From the NCBI RefSeq assembly GCF_004346865.1, contig NZ_SMGR01000001.1, positions 1,674,001 to 1,738,000 on the forward strand: 64,000 nucleotides of DNA. The letters are read 5' to 3'. The position numbers and the translations under genes are program-made. The DNA is from Shimia isoporae (GTDB taxonomy: Bacteria; Pseudomonadota; Alphaproteobacteria; Rhodobacterales; Rhodobacteraceae). Below the pieces are notes generated by a model. The model was not told where the DNA came from, did not search any database, and was given only the letters and a program-made list of their open reading frames with translations. Position 1 is the first letter of the stretch. Every line of letters begins with the position of its first letter. Positions 26,210 through 36,900 of the stretch are shown here, in pieces.

Positions 26210-26803
26210 ATGTTGCTCCTGATCGATAATTACGACAGCTTTACCTACAATCTCGTCCACTATCTGGGCGAACTCGGTGCTGACGTGCAGGTTTGGCGCA
26301 ATGACGCTTTGACTGTTCAGGACGCGATGGGAATGAATCCTGCAGGCATTCTCCTGTCGCCCGGTCCCTGTGACCCCGATCAGGCCGGCATCTGTCTCGC
26401 TCTGACCGAGGCAGCCGCGGAAACACGGACACCTCTCATGGGCGTCTGTCTGGGCCACCAGACCATTGGACAGGCTTTTGGCGGAAATGTCGTGCGCTGT
26501 GATGAAATCGTACATGGCAAAATGGGGACAATGCACCACACTGGCAAAGGGCTTTTTGCAGGCCTGCCAACGCCGTTTGAAGCGACCCGCTATCATTCCC
26601 TTGTGGTGGACCGCGACACGCTGCCAGAATGTTTGGAAATCACGGCGGAACTCGACAACGGCACCATCATGGGGTTCCAACACCGTGACCTGCCAATGCA
26701 GGGTGTGCAATTTCATCCCGAGTCCATTGCATCGGAACATGGGCACAAAATGCTGCAGAATTTCCTCGACATGATGCCTCAGAAAGAAGGTGCTGCAGCA
26801 TGA
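26210..26803 (+). CDS. trpG: anthranilate synthase component II (glutamine amidotransferase)
   Basis: A 197-residue class I glutamine amidotransferase that supplies ammonia to TrpE. The catalytic nucleophile is Cys80 in [16 protein letters not shown], with His169 and Glu171 in QFHPES. The N-terminal [21 protein letters not shown] is typical of TrpG. The start at 26210 follows ACGGAAGATG; the longer open frame upstream lacks family residues. It overlaps trpD by four bases (ATGA), opening a chain of overlapping genes through moeA. No pabB-like partner is nearby, although TrpG often serves both enzymes. Confidence 0.95.
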   Translation: MLLLIDNYDSFTYNLVHYLGELGADVQVWRNDALTVQDAMGMNPAGILLSPGPCDPDQAGICLALTEAAAETRTPLMGVCLGHQTIGQAFGGNVVRCDEIVHGKMGTMHHTGKGLFAGLPTPFEATRYHSLVVDRDTLPECLEITAELDNGTIMGFQHRDLPMQGVQFHPESIASEHGHKMLQNFLDMMPQKEGAAA

Positions 26804-27819
26804 GCGACGCAATTAAACCCCTTATCGGTGCTGCTGCGGAACGGCCGTTGACCCGCGGCGAAGCAGAAGCAGCCTTTGCGATTCTGTTTGAAGGCGAAGC
26901 CACTCCAAGTCAGATCGGCGGTCTTTTGATGGCGCTGCGCACACGGGGCGAAACCGTGGATGAATACGCAGCTGCCGCCGCCGTGATGCGCGCCAAGTGC
27001 AACGCGGTCAAAGCACCCGAAGGCGCAATCGACATTGTCGGCACAGGCGGTGACGGGAAGCATACGCTGAACATATCCACCGCAACCGCTTTCGTAACCG
27101 CCGGCGCAGGAGTGCCCGTGGCCAAACACGGCAACCGAAATCTCAGCTCCAAATCAGGGACGGCAGATGTTCAAACACAAATGGGCATCAATGTTATGGT
27201 CGGACCGGAAGTGGTTGAAAAAGCGCTGAAAAGTTGCGGCATCGCCTTTATGATGGCCCCGATGCACCATCCGGCCATTGCACACGTGATGCCAACCCGC
27301 GCCGAACTCGGGACGCGCACGATTTTCAATATTCTCGGCCCGCTTACCAACCCGGCCGGCGTTAAAAGACAACTGACCGGCGCCTTCACCCGCGACTTGA
27401 TCCGCCCCATGGCGGAAACTCTTGGCAAGCTGGGCTCCGAAAGAGCATGGCTCGTGCACGGATCAGACGGAACCGATGAATTGACGATCACTGGTGTAAG
27501 CTGGGTGTCGGCCCTAGAGACCGACGGCAGTGTCAAAGACGTGGAGCTTCATCCGGAAGACGCTGGGCTGCCTGTCCATCCCTTCGAAGCCATCGTCGGC
27601 GGCTCACCCGAAGACAACGCAAATGCCTTCCGCGCACTTTTGGACGGCGAGAAGAATGCATACCGCGATGCAGTTTTGCTTAATTCGGCAGCAGCGCTTG
27701 TTGTTGCGGATGCAGCAAACGATCTTCGTGAGGGCGTTGAGAAAGCCAAAGAGAGCATCGATTCCGGTGCTGCAAAGTCCAAAGTGGAAAGTCTCGCTGC
27801 AGTCACATCGGCCGCATGA
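26800..27819 (+). CDS. trpD: anthranilate phosphoribosyltransferase
   Basis: A 339-residue enzyme joining anthranilate to PRPP, the second step of tryptophan synthesis. Visible are the PRPP loop [65 protein letters not shown] (split across lines in the protein at residues 157-186) and [10 protein letters not shown]. It starts within trpG by the ATGA overlap and ends inside the ung start in the same way, so translation is coupled on both sides. Confidence 0.95.
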   Translation: MSDAIKPLIGAAAERPLTRGEAEAAFAILFEGEATPSQIGGLLMALRTRGETVDEYAAAAAVMRAKCNAVKAPEGAIDIVGTGGDGKHTLNISTATAFVTAGAGVPVAKHGNRNLSSKSGTADVQTQMGINVMVGPEVVEKALKSCGIAFMMAPMHHPAIAHVMPTRAELGTRTIFNILGPLTNPAGVKRQLTGAFTRDLIRPMAETLGKLGSERAWLVHGSDGTDELTITGVSWVSALETDGSVKDVELHPEDAGLPVHPFEAIVGGSPEDNANAFRALLDGEKNAYRDAVLLNSAAALVVADAANDLREGVEKAKESIDSGAAKSKVESLAAVTSAA

Positions 27820-28496
27820 GCCTCTCAAATGCCAACCTGGGTGATTGGGCGCGCCTCCCGTTCTTTTCGGACGACCTACCTGCAATAGCTGTGGCCGTCG
27901 AAAAAGACGAGCGAGACATACTGCCCTCTGGGTCCGACGTTTTCGCCGCGCTGAAACGCACACCTCGCGCCAACGTTCGCGTTGTCATCCTTGGTCAAGA
28001 CCCTTACCCGACACCTGGTCACGCGCACGGTCTGTCATTTTCCGTTGAACCACACGTTAAACCGCTGCCACGTTCGCTCAACAATATCTTCAAGGAAATG
28101 ATCGACGATCTAGGGTCTGCCCCCTTGACCGGTGACCTCCGATTCTGGGCCGATCAGGGTGTTTTGCTCCTCAATACCGTACTCACGGTGCCGTCAGGCG
28201 AGGCAAATGGACACAAAAACCTCGGTTGGCAGAAACTTTCCCATCAAGTCCTTTCTGCTGTGTCCGACAAACCCTGTGCCTTTGTCCTATGGGGAAAACA
28301 GGCACAAAGCCTTGCGCCTTACATTTCATCGCCTAAAGATGGCACAAACCCTGAAAACGGGCATCTGATGATTGAAACCGCTCACCCTTCGCCCCTGTCG
28401 GCGCGGCGCGGTTTCTTCGGGTCAAAACCGTTTTCGCGCATTAATACGTGGCTTGCCGAACGCGGCGAACCGCCAATCAACTGGACAGACGCATGA
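27816..28496 (+). CDS. ung: uracil-DNA glycosylase, family 1
   Basis: A 226-residue DNA-repair enzyme that removes uracil from DNA. The water-activating loop is [16 protein letters not shown] (Asp62), then LLLNTVLTV (Asn120) and the minor-groove loop [13 protein letters not shown] (His190), which together define the UNG family. It is unusual in sitting between trpD and trpC with four-base ATGA overlaps at both ends, so its synthesis should follow tryptophan-gene expression. No LexA box precedes it. The codon style matches its neighbours, so it is not an obvious recent arrival. Confidence 0.95.
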   Translation: MSLSNANLGDWARLPFFSDDLPAIAVAVEKDERDILPSGSDVFAALKRTPRANVRVVILGQDPYPTPGHAHGLSFSVEPHVKPLPRSLNNIFKEMIDDLGSAPLTGDLRFWADQGVLLLNTVLTVPSGEANGHKNLGWQKLSHQVLSAVSDKPCAFVLWGKQAQSLAPYISSPKDGTNPENGHLMIETAHPSPLSARRGFFGSKPFSRINTWLAERGEPPINWTDA

Positions 28497-29305
28497 CCGA
28501 AACCGTTCTGGATAAGATTAAGGCCTACAAGCTAGAAGAAGTTGCAGCAGACAAGGCGGCCAAACCTCTCGAGGCAGTAGAAGCCGAAGCCCGCGAGGCA
28601 AGCCCGACCCGAGGCTTCGCCGACGCACTGAAGAAAGCGTCCCGCGCCGGTTACGGCCTGATTGCTGAGGTCAAGAAAGCCAGCCCGTCCAAAGGCTTGA
28701 TCCGCGAAGACTTCAACCCGCCGGCGCTTGCTCAAGCCTACGAGGCCGGTGGTGCAACCTGTCTTTCGGTACTCACCGACACCCCAAGCTTTCAAGGTGA
28801 CAAGTCTTTCCTGACGCAAGCGCGTGAAGCCACGAGCCTGCCAGCTTTGCGCAAGGACTTTATGTATGACACATATCAGGTGGCAGAGGCGCGGGCCTTG
28901 GGCGCCGACTGTATTCTCATCATTATGGCCAGCGTCAGCGATGCTCAGGCCCAAGAACTCGAAGACGCCGCTTTCAGCTGGCAGATGGATGTTCTGCTGG
29001 AAGTTCACGACGCAGCAGAACTCGAGCGCGCCAGCCTGTTGAATTCGCCTCTGATGGGCATCAACAATCGCAACCTAAAAACGTTTGAAACCACACTCGA
29101 CACCACACGCGTTTTGTCGAAACAGGTTCCGGCAGACCGATTGATCGTGTGCGAAAGCGGGTTGAACACGTCCGAAGAGCTGGCGGACATGGCACGCTAC
29201 GGTGCGCGCACTTTCCTCATTGGCGAAAGCCTGATGCGACAAGAAGATGTGACAGCCGCAACGCGTCAGATCTTGGCGAATCCGCTAACCGCAGGTGCGA
29301 TGTAA
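28493..29305 (+). CDS. trpC: indole-3-glycerol phosphate synthase
   Basis: A 270-residue TIM-barrel enzyme of tryptophan synthesis, not fused to TrpF. The motifs are [15 protein letters not shown] (with the catalytic Lys), [55 protein letters not shown] and IVCESGLNT. It starts inside ung (ATGA) and its stop overlaps the moaC start by one base (TAATG). trpF, trpB and trpA are not in the window. Confidence 0.95.
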   Translation: MTETVLDKIKAYKLEEVAADKAAKPLEAVEAEAREASPTRGFADALKKASRAGYGLIAEVKKASPSKGLIREDFNPPALAQAYEAGGATCLSVLTDTPSFQGDKSFLTQAREATSLPALRKDFMYDTYQVAEARALGADCILIIMASVSDAQAQELEDAAFSWQMDVLLEVHDAAELERASLLNSPLMGINNRNLKTFETTLDTTRVLSKQVPADRLIVCESGLNTSEELADMARYGARTFLIGESLMRQEDVTAATRQILANPLTAGAM

Positions 29306-29781
29306 TGAGCGGCCTGACTCACTTCGACGGCAAGGGTGACGCGCACATGGTTGACGTGTCCGAAAAGGCAGTCACCAGCCGCATCGCGACTGCTGAGGGA
29401 TGGGTGAAGATGGCGCAGCAAACCTATGAAATAATTGCAGAAGGCCGCGCCAAGAAAGGCGACGTTCTGGGAGTGGCTCGGCTTGCGGGGATCATGGGTG
29501 CAAAAAAATGCTCGGACCTGATTCCGCTCTGCCATCCTCTACCGATCACCAAAGTGTCTGTGGAACTTACACCGGATGCAGACCTGCCTGGCGTGCGCAT
29601 TGAAGCAACCGTCAAAACGACAGGACAAACAGGGGTGGAGATGGAAGCCCTGACCGCCGTTAATGTGGCCGCGCTGACCGTGTATGACATGAGTAAAGCC
29701 GTCGACAAAGAAATGGAGATCGGCGGCATTCGCGTGATCTTGAAAGATGGCGGAAAGTCGGGCCGGTTCGAAGCAAAATGA
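29305..29781 (+). CDS. moaC: cyclic pyranopterin monophosphate synthase accessory protein
   Basis: A 158-residue enzyme that, after MoaA, forms cyclic pyranopterin monophosphate in molybdenum-cofactor synthesis. The family blocks are [68 protein letters not shown] and the C-terminal KSVD-type [13 protein letters not shown]. It is wedged between trpC and moeA by overlaps of one and four bases. moaA, moaD and moaE are not visible here. Confidence 0.95.
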   Translation: MSGLTHFDGKGDAHMVDVSEKAVTSRIATAEGWVKMAQQTYEIIAEGRAKKGDVLGVARLAGIMGAKKCSDLIPLCHPLPITKVSVELTPDADLPGVRIEATVKTTGQTGVEMEALTAVNVAALTVYDMSKAVDKEMEIGGIRVILKDGGKSGRFEAK

Positions 29782-30953
29782 TTTCTGTCGAAGACGCGCT
29801 CGCCCACTTGTTCGCTCTTGCCAAACCGCTGGCAACGGAAACCATTGGCTTGTCAGAAGCCAATGGACGCGTTCTTGCAAACCCCGTTGCCGCGACGCGT
29901 GACCAACCGCCGTTCTCGGCATCTGCCATGGATGGCTATGCCGTCGCTCCGGAAGGTGTTGTACCGGGCGCGTCATACACCGTGATCGGCGAGGCAGCAG
30001 CAGGACATGCGTTCGATGGCTCGGTCTCGGCCGGCGAAGCCGTAAGAATCTTTACAGGCGCGCCGGTTCCAAATGGCGCCGGACATGTAGTCATACAGGA
30101 AGACGTTGACCGGACAGACCAAATAATCACCGTGTCGGATCGACTTGGCCGCGGCACGAATATCCGCCCCTCGGGTGGCGACTTCAAAGTCGGGCAAACC
30201 ATTGAATCACCGAAAATTTTGAGACCGAACGACATCGCACTTCTTGCCGCTATGAACGTCGCAGAGGTCACTGTAACCCGCAAACCCAAAGTTGCGATCA
30301 TGGCGACGGGTGACGAGCTGGTTATGCCGGGAGAAGCGCCCGGGCCCGATCAGATCATTGCTTCGAACTCATTCGGTCTTCAAGCGATGTTGCGCGACGC
30401 GGGCTGTGAAGCGCGCCTGCTGCCCATTGCACGCGATTCAAAGAGTTCACTCAAGACAGCATTTTCGCTGGTCGACGATGCGGATCTGGTTATCACCATC
30501 GGTGGTGCCTCCGTTGGAGACCACGATCTGGTCGGAGACGTAGCACAAGATCTCGGAATGCAACGCAGTTTCTACAAAATAGCGATGCGCCCGGGCAAAC
30601 CCTTGATGGCCGGAAAACTCGCCAACGGTGCTATGATGATCGGCCTGCCTGGAAATCCCGTTTCAGCGATGGTCTGCGGGCAGGTCTTCGTCAATCCTGT
30701 TGTTCGTACAATGCTTGGTTTGAAAGACGCCTTGCCAGAACAGCAAACCGCAGAACTGGCGCATGATCTGGCGCCGAACGGGCCGCGCCAGCATTACATG
30801 CGGGCCCGCGTCGACAATGAAAAAATCAGTGTTTTTGCCAATCAGGACAGCAGTTTGCTGACTGTGTTGAGCTCTGCGAATGCGCTTCTGGTTGCGCCGC
30901 CCAATTCCGAGGCAATGCCAAAAGGCACAGCAGTCCGGTATATTCCAATCTAG
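29778..30953 (+). CDS. moeA: molybdopterin molybdotransferase
   Basis: A 391-residue enzyme inserting molybdate into adenylated molybdopterin. The motifs are [46 protein letters not shown] with the [10 protein letters not shown] stretch, the GGASVGDHD loop and [21 protein letters not shown] with VSAM. It starts by the ATGA overlap in moaC and ends the overlapping chain that began with trpG. The 190-bp gap after it holds the lexA promoter. Confidence 0.94.
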   Translation: MISVEDALAHLFALAKPLATETIGLSEANGRVLANPVAATRDQPPFSASAMDGYAVAPEGVVPGASYTVIGEAAAGHAFDGSVSAGEAVRIFTGAPVPNGAGHVVIQEDVDRTDQIITVSDRLGRGTNIRPSGGDFKVGQTIESPKILRPNDIALLAAMNVAEVTVTRKPKVAIMATGDELVMPGEAPGPDQIIASNSFGLQAMLRDAGCEARLLPIARDSKSSLKTAFSLVDDADLVITIGGASVGDHDLVGDVAQDLGMQRSFYKIAMRPGKPLMAGKLANGAMMIGLPGNPVSAMVCGQVFVNPVVRTMLGLKDALPEQQTAELAHDLAPNGPRQHYMRARVDNEKISVFANQDSSLLTVLSSANALLVAPPNSEAMPKGTAVRYIPI

Positions 30954-31049
30954 AGTTAACGCGTTTTTTCAATCATTTAAGCGGGTTCACAATTTCAAAG
31001 TGCGCCGTATGTTTCCCCTATGTTCACAAAAAGTTTTGACACAAAACAA

Positions 31050-31064
31050 GAACATGAATAGAAC
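31050..31064. promoter_or_regulatory. LexA (SOS) box before lexA
   Basis: GAAC-N7-GAAC on this strand is the complement of GTTC-N7-GTTC, the alphaproteobacterial LexA operator. It lies 79 bp before the lexA start in the moeA-lexA spacer, as expected for autorepression. Confidence 0.88.
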
Positions 31065-31143
31065 ATAAGTAATTATCCACAGGAGACTCGGGCAACCGGT
31101 CACAGTCTCAGAACGGAAAATGGACACAAGGGGGAGCAGACCC

Positions 31144-31851
31144 ATGTTAACCAAAAAGCAGCTCGACCTGCTGGAATTTATTCATGTTCGTCTTCAGCGG
31201 GACGGCGTTCCCCCAAGCTTTGATGAAATGAAAGACGCGTTGGATTTGCGATCCAAATCGGGCATCCACCGGCTCATCACCGCGCTCGAAGAACGCGGTT
31301 TCATCAGGCGACTGGCGCACCGCGCTCGTGCAATCGAGATTGTTAAACTGCCTGAAAGCATGGGTGGCGCCCCCACCGCGGCCGGTTTCGAACCAAAGGT
31401 CATTGACGGCCCCCACCCCTCGCCTGCTCAACCGGCCAACCTCGGAACGAACCGTGTCGACCTCCACGCCCGAGAACTCCCTGTAATGGGAAAAATCGCC
31501 GCGGGCGTCCCAATCGAGGCAATCAGCCATGTCGATCATCACGTGGCAGTTCCCGGCCAGATGCTCTCCGGCGGTTCAAGCCACTACGCGCTTCAAGTAA
31601 AGGGCGACTCGATGATCGAGGCCGGTATCAACGACGGGGACGTTGTGATCATCTCCGAGACGTCCACAGCGGACAACGGCGACATCGTCGTTGCCTTGGT
31701 TGAGGATCAGGAGGCCACGTTGAAAAAGTTCCACCATAATGGAACCTCCATCGCGCTTGAGGCGGCAAACCCGGCCTATGAGACTCGCGTCTTTCCGGAA
31801 GACAAGGTCAAGGTACAAGGCAAGCTCGTCGGCTTGATCAGAACTTATTGA
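31144..31851 (+). CDS. lexA: SOS response repressor LexA
   Basis: A 235-residue self-cleaving repressor. The N-terminal winged helix-turn-helix has [21 protein letters not shown] and the longer alphaproteobacterial [19 protein letters not shown] linker with HPSPAQP follows, then the protease domain with the cleavage site Ala120-Gly121 ([11 protein letters not shown]), catalytic Ser156 ([10 protein letters not shown]) and Lys194 (ATLKKF). RecA filaments trigger cleavage and derepress the SOS genes. The ATG at 31144 is preferred to the frame start at 31120, being the conserved [11 protein letters not shown] matching LexA box lies upstream. The 3' end overlaps convergent comEC by seven bases. 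Confidence 0.96.
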   Translation: MLTKKQLDLLEFIHVRLQRDGVPPSFDEMKDALDLRSKSGIHRLITALEERGFIRRLAHRARAIEIVKLPESMGGAPTAAGFEPKVIDGPHPSPAQPANLGTNRVDLHARELPVMGKIAAGVPIEAISHVDHHVAVPGQMLSGGSSHYALQVKGDSMIEAGINDGDVVIISETSTADNGDIVVALVEDQEATLKKFHHNGTSIALEAANPAYETRVFPEDKVKVQGKLVGLIRTY

Positions 31852-33905
31852 ACGCTTTCCGGCGGCGCCTTGTGCCAAAGGCGCTGCCCAGACATCTTCC
31901 GCGCAGTCCTGACTTCGGGCTCCAATTTTCCCAGAGTGATGGAAACCGCCCCGCTTTCTGCCAAACTGGTTGAATCAAAGACAGTGCAGTCATACTGCCT
32001 ATCGATGCTGTGAGCCAAAACGAGAATATCGCCGGGATTGCAGTCGTCAAAAGACGAAATGGCGCGTTTTCCCGCCAAATGAAATATGGATATGCCTCCG
32101 CCAACCGACGCGTTCATAGCTGTATTTTTGCCTTCACTCCAAAGACTTGCCGCGAAACCCTGGTCTGGAAACAACCCGTCATTCTCAAGCCAAACCCGCG
32201 CTGTGAACCCTTGTCCTTTTGCCTTGGACAGTGCGCGCCCATCGATGGTCATTATCCCAACCAGACCGCCGTTTTCCGAAATGAGAATGTCTGGCCGATC
32301 AGTTCTCGCCCAGATAACAAGCGCCACAGCAAACACAACGGCACCGCCCCATCGTGCCGAATGCCGCCAAAGGATCACCCAAAGGGCTCCGAGTGACACC
32401 AACGGGAGGACCACGCCTGACGGTGCGACGACATAACTGCGCGCGCCGCCCAGCGAACTAAAGTAAGCAGCAACACCTTGTATCCAAGCCAGCCCTTTTG
32501 CCATCACCCAATGCGGTGCCTCTTCAAGGCCAAAGGGGCTCAACACGGCGGCAAAAACGGCAGAGGGAACAACGATGGTCCCCATGACCGGTACAGAAAG
32601 TAAGTTGGCAGGCAACCCATAGTGCGCCAAATGGTTGAAATGTAAGGCTGCAATTGGCGCTGTTGCCAGCCCCGCTACGAGAGACGATATAGCCAAGCCG
32701 CTCACGGGCCGCAACAATCGTGGGCCGAGACCTATCTCGTTATCTCGAAGCGCACCGAAAACCGCGACCAACGCGGTGGTGGCGGCAAACGACATCTGGA
32801 AACCCGGGCTCAAAAGTGACTCCGGTCGCAACAAAAGAACAATTATCGCCGCCAATGCGACAGCTCTCAAACTCAAGGCGCGGCGATCCAGCAGAACCGC
32901 AGTCAACATAACCGACGTCATAACGAAGGCCCGCTGGGTCGACACGCTCCCGCCCGACAAAAGCAGATAGACTGCAGAGGCGATCAACGCGACAATAGCC
33001 GCTGTCTTTTTGCCATTCCAACGAAGCCCAACGGTTGGCCATAGCGCAAAGCCGAGCCGCACGCACCCAAAAACGAATGCCGCCAATAACCCCATGTGTA
33101 ATCCGGAAATCGCAAGAAGATGCGCAAGGTTCGAAATGCGCAGAGATTCGAGTACCTCAGCGGGAATGGCCGACCGGTCACCTGTTGTCACCGCCGCCGC
33201 AAACCCTGACACGTCTTCGGGCATTCGGCTTTGGATAGCCCTCGACAGTTTCATCCGCAGCACGAACAACGGCTGACCAACGGGGTCCGGATGCAATGCT
33301 ACAATGGGCACGCGCGTGTAACCAATCGCGCCGAGTCTCTGAAACCAGGCGTGTCTCTGAAAGTCAAAACCTCCCGGCTCCACGGGTCCCGAAGGTGGCG
33401 ACAAATATGCCGTAGTTCCGATCAACTGTCCCGGCCGCAGAAGGCTACCCTCCGCCGCGCTGTGTAACGAAATCCGAACTCTATGCGGTGTCTTTGATGG
33501 CGGTATGTTTTCCAACCGCACATCGACCAAGGTCACGCGCAAAGCATCGGACGTGGACCGGTCCAGTCCGGCAACACGCCCTTCAACTGCTCCATAATAT
33601 CGATAGTCGAGCACCGGAGCGCTCACAATGTGCGCTCGTACACCCGCCCAGACGAATCCGGCAAGAACCAAACCCAGCAAACAGAGAAACACCTTAAATT
33701 CGAGGTCTTTCCTTCGCGCGAAAAAAAGCAGAAGCAGCACCCCGATGGCCGACGTTGCCAAGGCCAACCCTGTGGGCTCGGATCGCAACGAGAAATATGC
33801 TCCGATACCGCTGCCAAAACACACGGGTACCCAATTGAACAGATGACCCTGCTGTTCCAACAGAGCGATCCTGAAATCTCGGACCAAACGCACAAAAACC
33901 CCCAA
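31845..33905 (-). CDS. comEC: ComEC/Rec2-family DNA-uptake channel protein
   Basis: A 686-residue polytopic membrane protein. An N-terminal DUF4131-like region (about residues 25-200) contains [17 protein letters not shown]. The Competence domain (about 215-500) follows with [10 protein letters not shown], the signature [16 protein letters not shown] and [13 protein letters not shown]. The C-terminal third has no DVGQGD motif or HxHxDH metal site, so the metallo-lactamase nuclease domain of classical ComEC is missing or eroded. The channel would carry single-stranded DNA into the cytoplasm. The start is uncertain: the open frame begins with TTG at 33905 and GTG occurs at 33893, neither with a clear ribosome site. 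It is convergent with lexA. No other competence genes are near. Confidence 0.88.
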   Translation of the reverse strand: MGVFVRLVRDFRIALLEQQGHLFNWVPVCFGSGIGAYFSLRSEPTGLALATSAIGVLLLLFFARRKDLEFKVFLCLLGLVLAGFVWAGVRAHIVSAPVLDYRYYGAVEGRVAGLDRSTSDALRVTLVDVRLENIPPSKTPHRVRISLHSAAEGSLLRPGQLIGTTAYLSPPSGPVEPGGFDFQRHAWFQRLGAIGYTRVPIVALHPDPVGQPLFVLRMKLSRAIQSRMPEDVSGFAAAVTTGDRSAIPAEVLESLRISNLAHLLAISGLHMGLLAAFVFGCVRLGFALWPTVGLRWNGKKTAAIVALIASAVYLLLSGGSVSTQRAFVMTSVMLTAVLLDRRALSLRAVALAAIIVLLLRPESLLSPGFQMSFAATTALVAVFGALRDNEIGLGPRLLRPVSGLAISSLVAGLATAPIAALHFNHLAHYGLPANLLSVPVMGTIVVPSAVFAAVLSPFGLEEAPHWVMAKGLAWIQGVAAYFSSLGGARSYVVAPSGVVLPLVSLGALWVILWRHSARWGGAVVFAVALVIWARTDRPDILISENGGLVGIMTIDGRALSKAKGQGFTARVWLENDGLFPDQGFAASLWSEGKNTAMNASVGGGISIFHLAGKRAISSFDDCNPGDILVLAHSIDRQYDCTVFDSTSLAESGAVSITLGKLEPEVRTARKMSGQRLWHKAPPESVQ

Positions 33906-34640
33906 AAAATTGGGCTAATAAGGCGAAGCTAAGGTTTCATGGTTATCAAAGGGTAAATTTCTTATTTGGCGGTGCAGATCCTATTTGGCGAAAGCAAGGG
34001 GCGTCGTGCTACCTCTCGTCCTAGGTCTTTTCCTGCAGCCAACGAGCGCCTTTTCGCGAAGCCGAATGATGTCTGCCGTGCCACCCGCAATAATTTTTCT
34101 GCACTGCTGCAAAAAACCATTCAACTTGTTCAAATTTTGCGGCAGGCGTCGTCGCGTCAACTTGGCACCGTATTTCTACGGAGGGAACAAGCACACGTGA
34201 AATTCGCATTTAACGTCACAACATAAACACTTGTTTTTAATTAATAATTTCTAAATCAATGCAGACGACGAGACTTGCACAGAGAATGTTGTCTATGTCA
34301 TTTGGTATTCATTTGTATACTGAAAGAATTGACGCCGCAGTTGCAAAGTGATAGCTCTCCGCGCGAGGAGCTTCACACGGAAGATCGGGTCTGTTTTTGC
34401 CCCGCTCGGCCAGCCTAATTTTAGAATCGCAACCCGTGCGGTTGGGGATCTTGGGTGCTGGCGGGATGTAATGCTCACACGGGATGATTTCGGCGGGCCA
34501 GTGCGCGCAAATGTGCGGCACGACACGCATGCCAGACAACAAAACGCCAGGGCTGAGGGGCCACGCATTTGCTCCCCGGCACAGGCAGGGACAGCGCCTT
34601 GACCACTCCGGTGGACGGCAAGAAAAGAAGGAAAACAGCA
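33906..34640. other. 735-bp region upstream of gltA without a recognisable gene
   Basis: No credible ORF on either strand. The middle (34200-34260) is strikingly AT-rich, and TATACT (34316-34321) and TTGACG (34329-34334) could belong to gltA promoters. An imperfect GCTCTCC/GAGGAGC hairpin lies at 34354-34371. Some Rhodobacterales, as I recall, carry gltX between comEC and gltA; no gltX remnant could be read here. A long gltA 5' leader is possible. Confidence 0.5.
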
Positions 34641-35936
34641 ATGTCTGAGACTCAGAAAAAGGCCACACTCTCTATTGAGGGCGCGACTTACGATCTGCCG
34701 ATCTATTCCCCGACAGCGGGTCCGGACGTGTTGGATATTCGCAAACTGTACGGCCAGGCCGGCGTTTTCACTTATGACCCGGGCTTCACCTCAACCGCAT
34801 CTTGTGAGTCCACGATCACATATATCGACGGCGAGGCAGGTATCCTGACCCACCGCGGATACACAATCGGCGATTTGGCCAGCAAATCTCACTACCTCGA
34901 GGTCTGCTATCTGCTGCTCTATGGTGCCCTGCCGACTGCTGCGGAACTGGAAGAATTCGAGCACACAATCACGCATCACACCATGCTGCACGAGCAAATG
35001 GTGAACTTCTTCCGTGGTTTCCGCCGTGACGCGCACCCAATGGCAATCATGACCGGAGTTGTCGGCGCGATGTCCGCGTTTTATCACGACTCCACTGACA
35101 TCAACGATCCGCGCCAGCGCGAAATCGCGTCTCACCGCCTGATCGCAAAAATGCCGACCATCGCGGCGATGGCATACAAATACACCATTGGACAGCCTTT
35201 CGTGTATCCGCGCAACGATCTGGACTATGCGTCCAACTTCTTGCGCATGTGCTTTGCGGTTCCGGCGGAAGAATACGAAGTGAACCCGATCCTGTCTCGC
35301 GCAATGGATCGAATCTTCACTCTTCATGCCGATCACGAACAGAACGCGTCTACATCGACTGTACGTCTGGCTTCGTCCTCCGGTGCCAACCCGTTCGCGT
35401 GTATCGCAGCAGGCATCGCATGTCTTTGGGGCCCTGCTCACGGCGGCGCCAACCAGGCATGTCTGGAAATGCTCAAGGAAATCGGATCCGTTGATCGCAT
35501 TCCAGAGTTCATCGAACGCGCCAAAGACAAGAACGATCCATTCCGCCTAATGGGCTTCGGTCACCGTGTTTACAAAAACATGGACCCGCGCGCGACAGTG
35601 ATGAAACAATCCGCGGACGAAGTCCTCGAACTGATGGGTGTGGAGGACAACCCGCTCCTGCAGGTCGCCAAGGAGCTTGAGCACATCGCGCTCAACGATC
35701 CGTACTTCAAGGACAAGAAGCTGTTCCCGAACGTTGACTTCTACTCCGGCATCATCCTCGAGGCTATGGGCTTCCCAACATCGATGTTCACACCGATCTT
35801 TGCCCTGTCCCGTACGGTCGGCTGGATTTCCCAGTGGAAAGAGCAACTGTCCGATCCGGCGCACAAGATCGGTCGTCCGCGTCAGCTGTACCTCGGCGAA
35901 GACACTCGCACGTACGTGGACATCGAAGACCGCTAA
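34641..35936 (+). CDS. gltA: citrate synthase
   Basis: A 431-residue type II citrate synthase condensing acetyl-CoA and oxaloacetate at the entry to the TCA cycle. Visible are [47 protein letters not shown] (His of the active site), [25 protein letters not shown] and [15 protein letters not shown], in the order and length of the hexameric proteobacterial enzyme. The ATG at 34641 follows AGAAGGAAAACAGCA. It is a single-gene unit with a textbook terminator. Confidence 0.97.
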   Translation: MSETQKKATLSIEGATYDLPIYSPTAGPDVLDIRKLYGQAGVFTYDPGFTSTASCESTITYIDGEAGILTHRGYTIGDLASKSHYLEVCYLLLYGALPTAAELEEFEHTITHHTMLHEQMVNFFRGFRRDAHPMAIMTGVVGAMSAFYHDSTDINDPRQREIASHRLIAKMPTIAAMAYKYTIGQPFVYPRNDLDYASNFLRMCFAVPAEEYEVNPILSRAMDRIFTLHADHEQNASTSTVRLASSSGANPFACIAAGIACLWGPAHGGANQACLEMLKEIGSVDRIPEFIERAKDKNDPFRLMGFGHRVYKNMDPRATVMKQSADEVLELMGVEDNPLLQVAKELEHIALNDPYFKDKKLFPNVDFYSGIILEAMGFPTSMFTPIFALSRTVGWISQWKEQLSDPAHKIGRPRQLYLGEDTRTYVDIEDR

Positions 35937-35961
35937 GCTTCTTTTGTTCACTGAATTTGGA

Positions 35962-35991
35962 ACGCGCCGATAGCAATCGGCGCGTTTTTTT
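35962..35991 (+). terminator. intrinsic terminator of gltA
   Basis: The perfect 10-bp stem ACGCGCCGAT/ATCGGCGCGT with loop AGCA is followed by seven T residues, 25 bases after the gltA stop. Confidence 0.95.
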
Positions 35992-36357
35992 GGTCCCGAT
36001 GCAGGAGGCAAGCCAAAGGAGAAAGCGGCTCTTCTCAAGCCGAACCTCTGTACTGGTAAAGGCTCAGAGCCGACCTTGACCATCACGCGAGAAGGTGGGG
36101 AAACACCCGTTTGACCGTTGCAAAATCGGCTCAGAGTACTCGCGCGCAAACCGTCGGCACCTTACGATCGTTGCACCCTGATTTCGGCATCTGTAGTGTC
36201 CAGATAGGGTCCGCAGTTCACCCAGGCGCCGCCGGTCTTATGACTTAGCTAAACCTGCGATAGATACTTTCGACAGCACCTTTGTTTCGTGCCGTCGACA
36301 AGGGCGGCCATCGACCCTCGTCCATCGAGGTTGGCACTTCTGTCAAAGGATGCACAC
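35992..36357. other. 366-bp spacer, nothing recognised
   Basis: Between the gltA terminator and the DUF2087 gene. Open frames are short and carry no family features. No strong hairpin, tRNA or repeat was seen. It probably contains the promoter of the downstream gene. Confidence 0.5.
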
Positions 36358-36864
36358 ATGTCTCATGACGTGACCCCTCTCTATGTGGCCGACGTATCGG
36401 CCTTCACCAAAGCTTTGCGAAAATCCCTGAGTGAGGCTGACAGCTTTCCCGGACATGCCGCTATGCTTGCCATGGTGGCCAAGGCGGCCGGCTTCCGAAA
36501 CCATCAACATCTCAAGGCCGAACAGCCCAAAGCGCAGGAACTGGATGAGTTGGCTCTCAAACGCGCATTGCGGGTGTTCGATGATCACGGGCGCATGATC
36601 CGTTGGCCCAAATGGACCAAGGTACAGGGGTTATGTCTCTGGCCTTTTTGGGCGTTGATGCCGGCCCATCAGGATCTGACCGAAAAACAGGTCAACGAGA
36701 TTCTGAAGCCTGGCCTGACCTTCGGGGATCATGTTTTGTTGCGGAGATCCCTGATCGACCACAAACTCGCCACGCGCACCACCGACGGGCGCGTCTACAG
36801 GCGCATAGAGCAAAGGCCAACGCCTGAAGCGCTGGCCCTCATGGATCGTCTGAAAAAACGCTAA
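36358..36864 (+). CDS. DUF2087 domain protein
   Basis: A 168-residue protein. The N-terminal half (to about residue 75) is a helical segment with SFPGHAAMLAMVAKAAGFRNHQHLKAE, resembling a regulatory module. The C-terminal part (about 80-160) is a DUF2087-like winged region with LTEKQVNEILKPGLTFGDHVLLRRSLIDHKL (residues about 104-134) and RTTDGRVYRRIE, a layout often found in or fused to transcription regulators. The ATG at 36358 has an AAAGGA site. It stands alone between gltA and the convergent hydratase gene. A DNA-binding role is likely, but no target is known. Confidence 0.75.
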   Translation: MSHDVTPLYVADVSAFTKALRKSLSEADSFPGHAAMLAMVAKAAGFRNHQHLKAEQPKAQELDELALKRALRVFDDHGRMIRWPKWTKVQGLCLWPFWALMPAHQDLTEKQVNEILKPGLTFGDHVLLRRSLIDHKLATRTTDGRVYRRIEQRPTPEALALMDRLKKR

Positions 36865-36900
36865 AAAAGGATCAGCGCCCCTCGTAAGTCGCGGGGCGCT
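36863..36900 (-). terminator. terminator overlapping the hydratase stop codon
   Basis: On the minus strand the stem AGCGCCCC/GGGGCGCT (36900-36893/36881-36874) includes the last codons of the hydratase gene and is followed by GATCCTTTTTT. The U-run ends at the DUF2087 stop, so the convergent pair shares this boundary. Confidence 0.8.

Noticed and set aside
36000-36150. Minus-strand open frame downstream of gltA as a gene remnant
   Set aside because: Most of the frame is antisense to gltA and the rest shows no recognisable domain.
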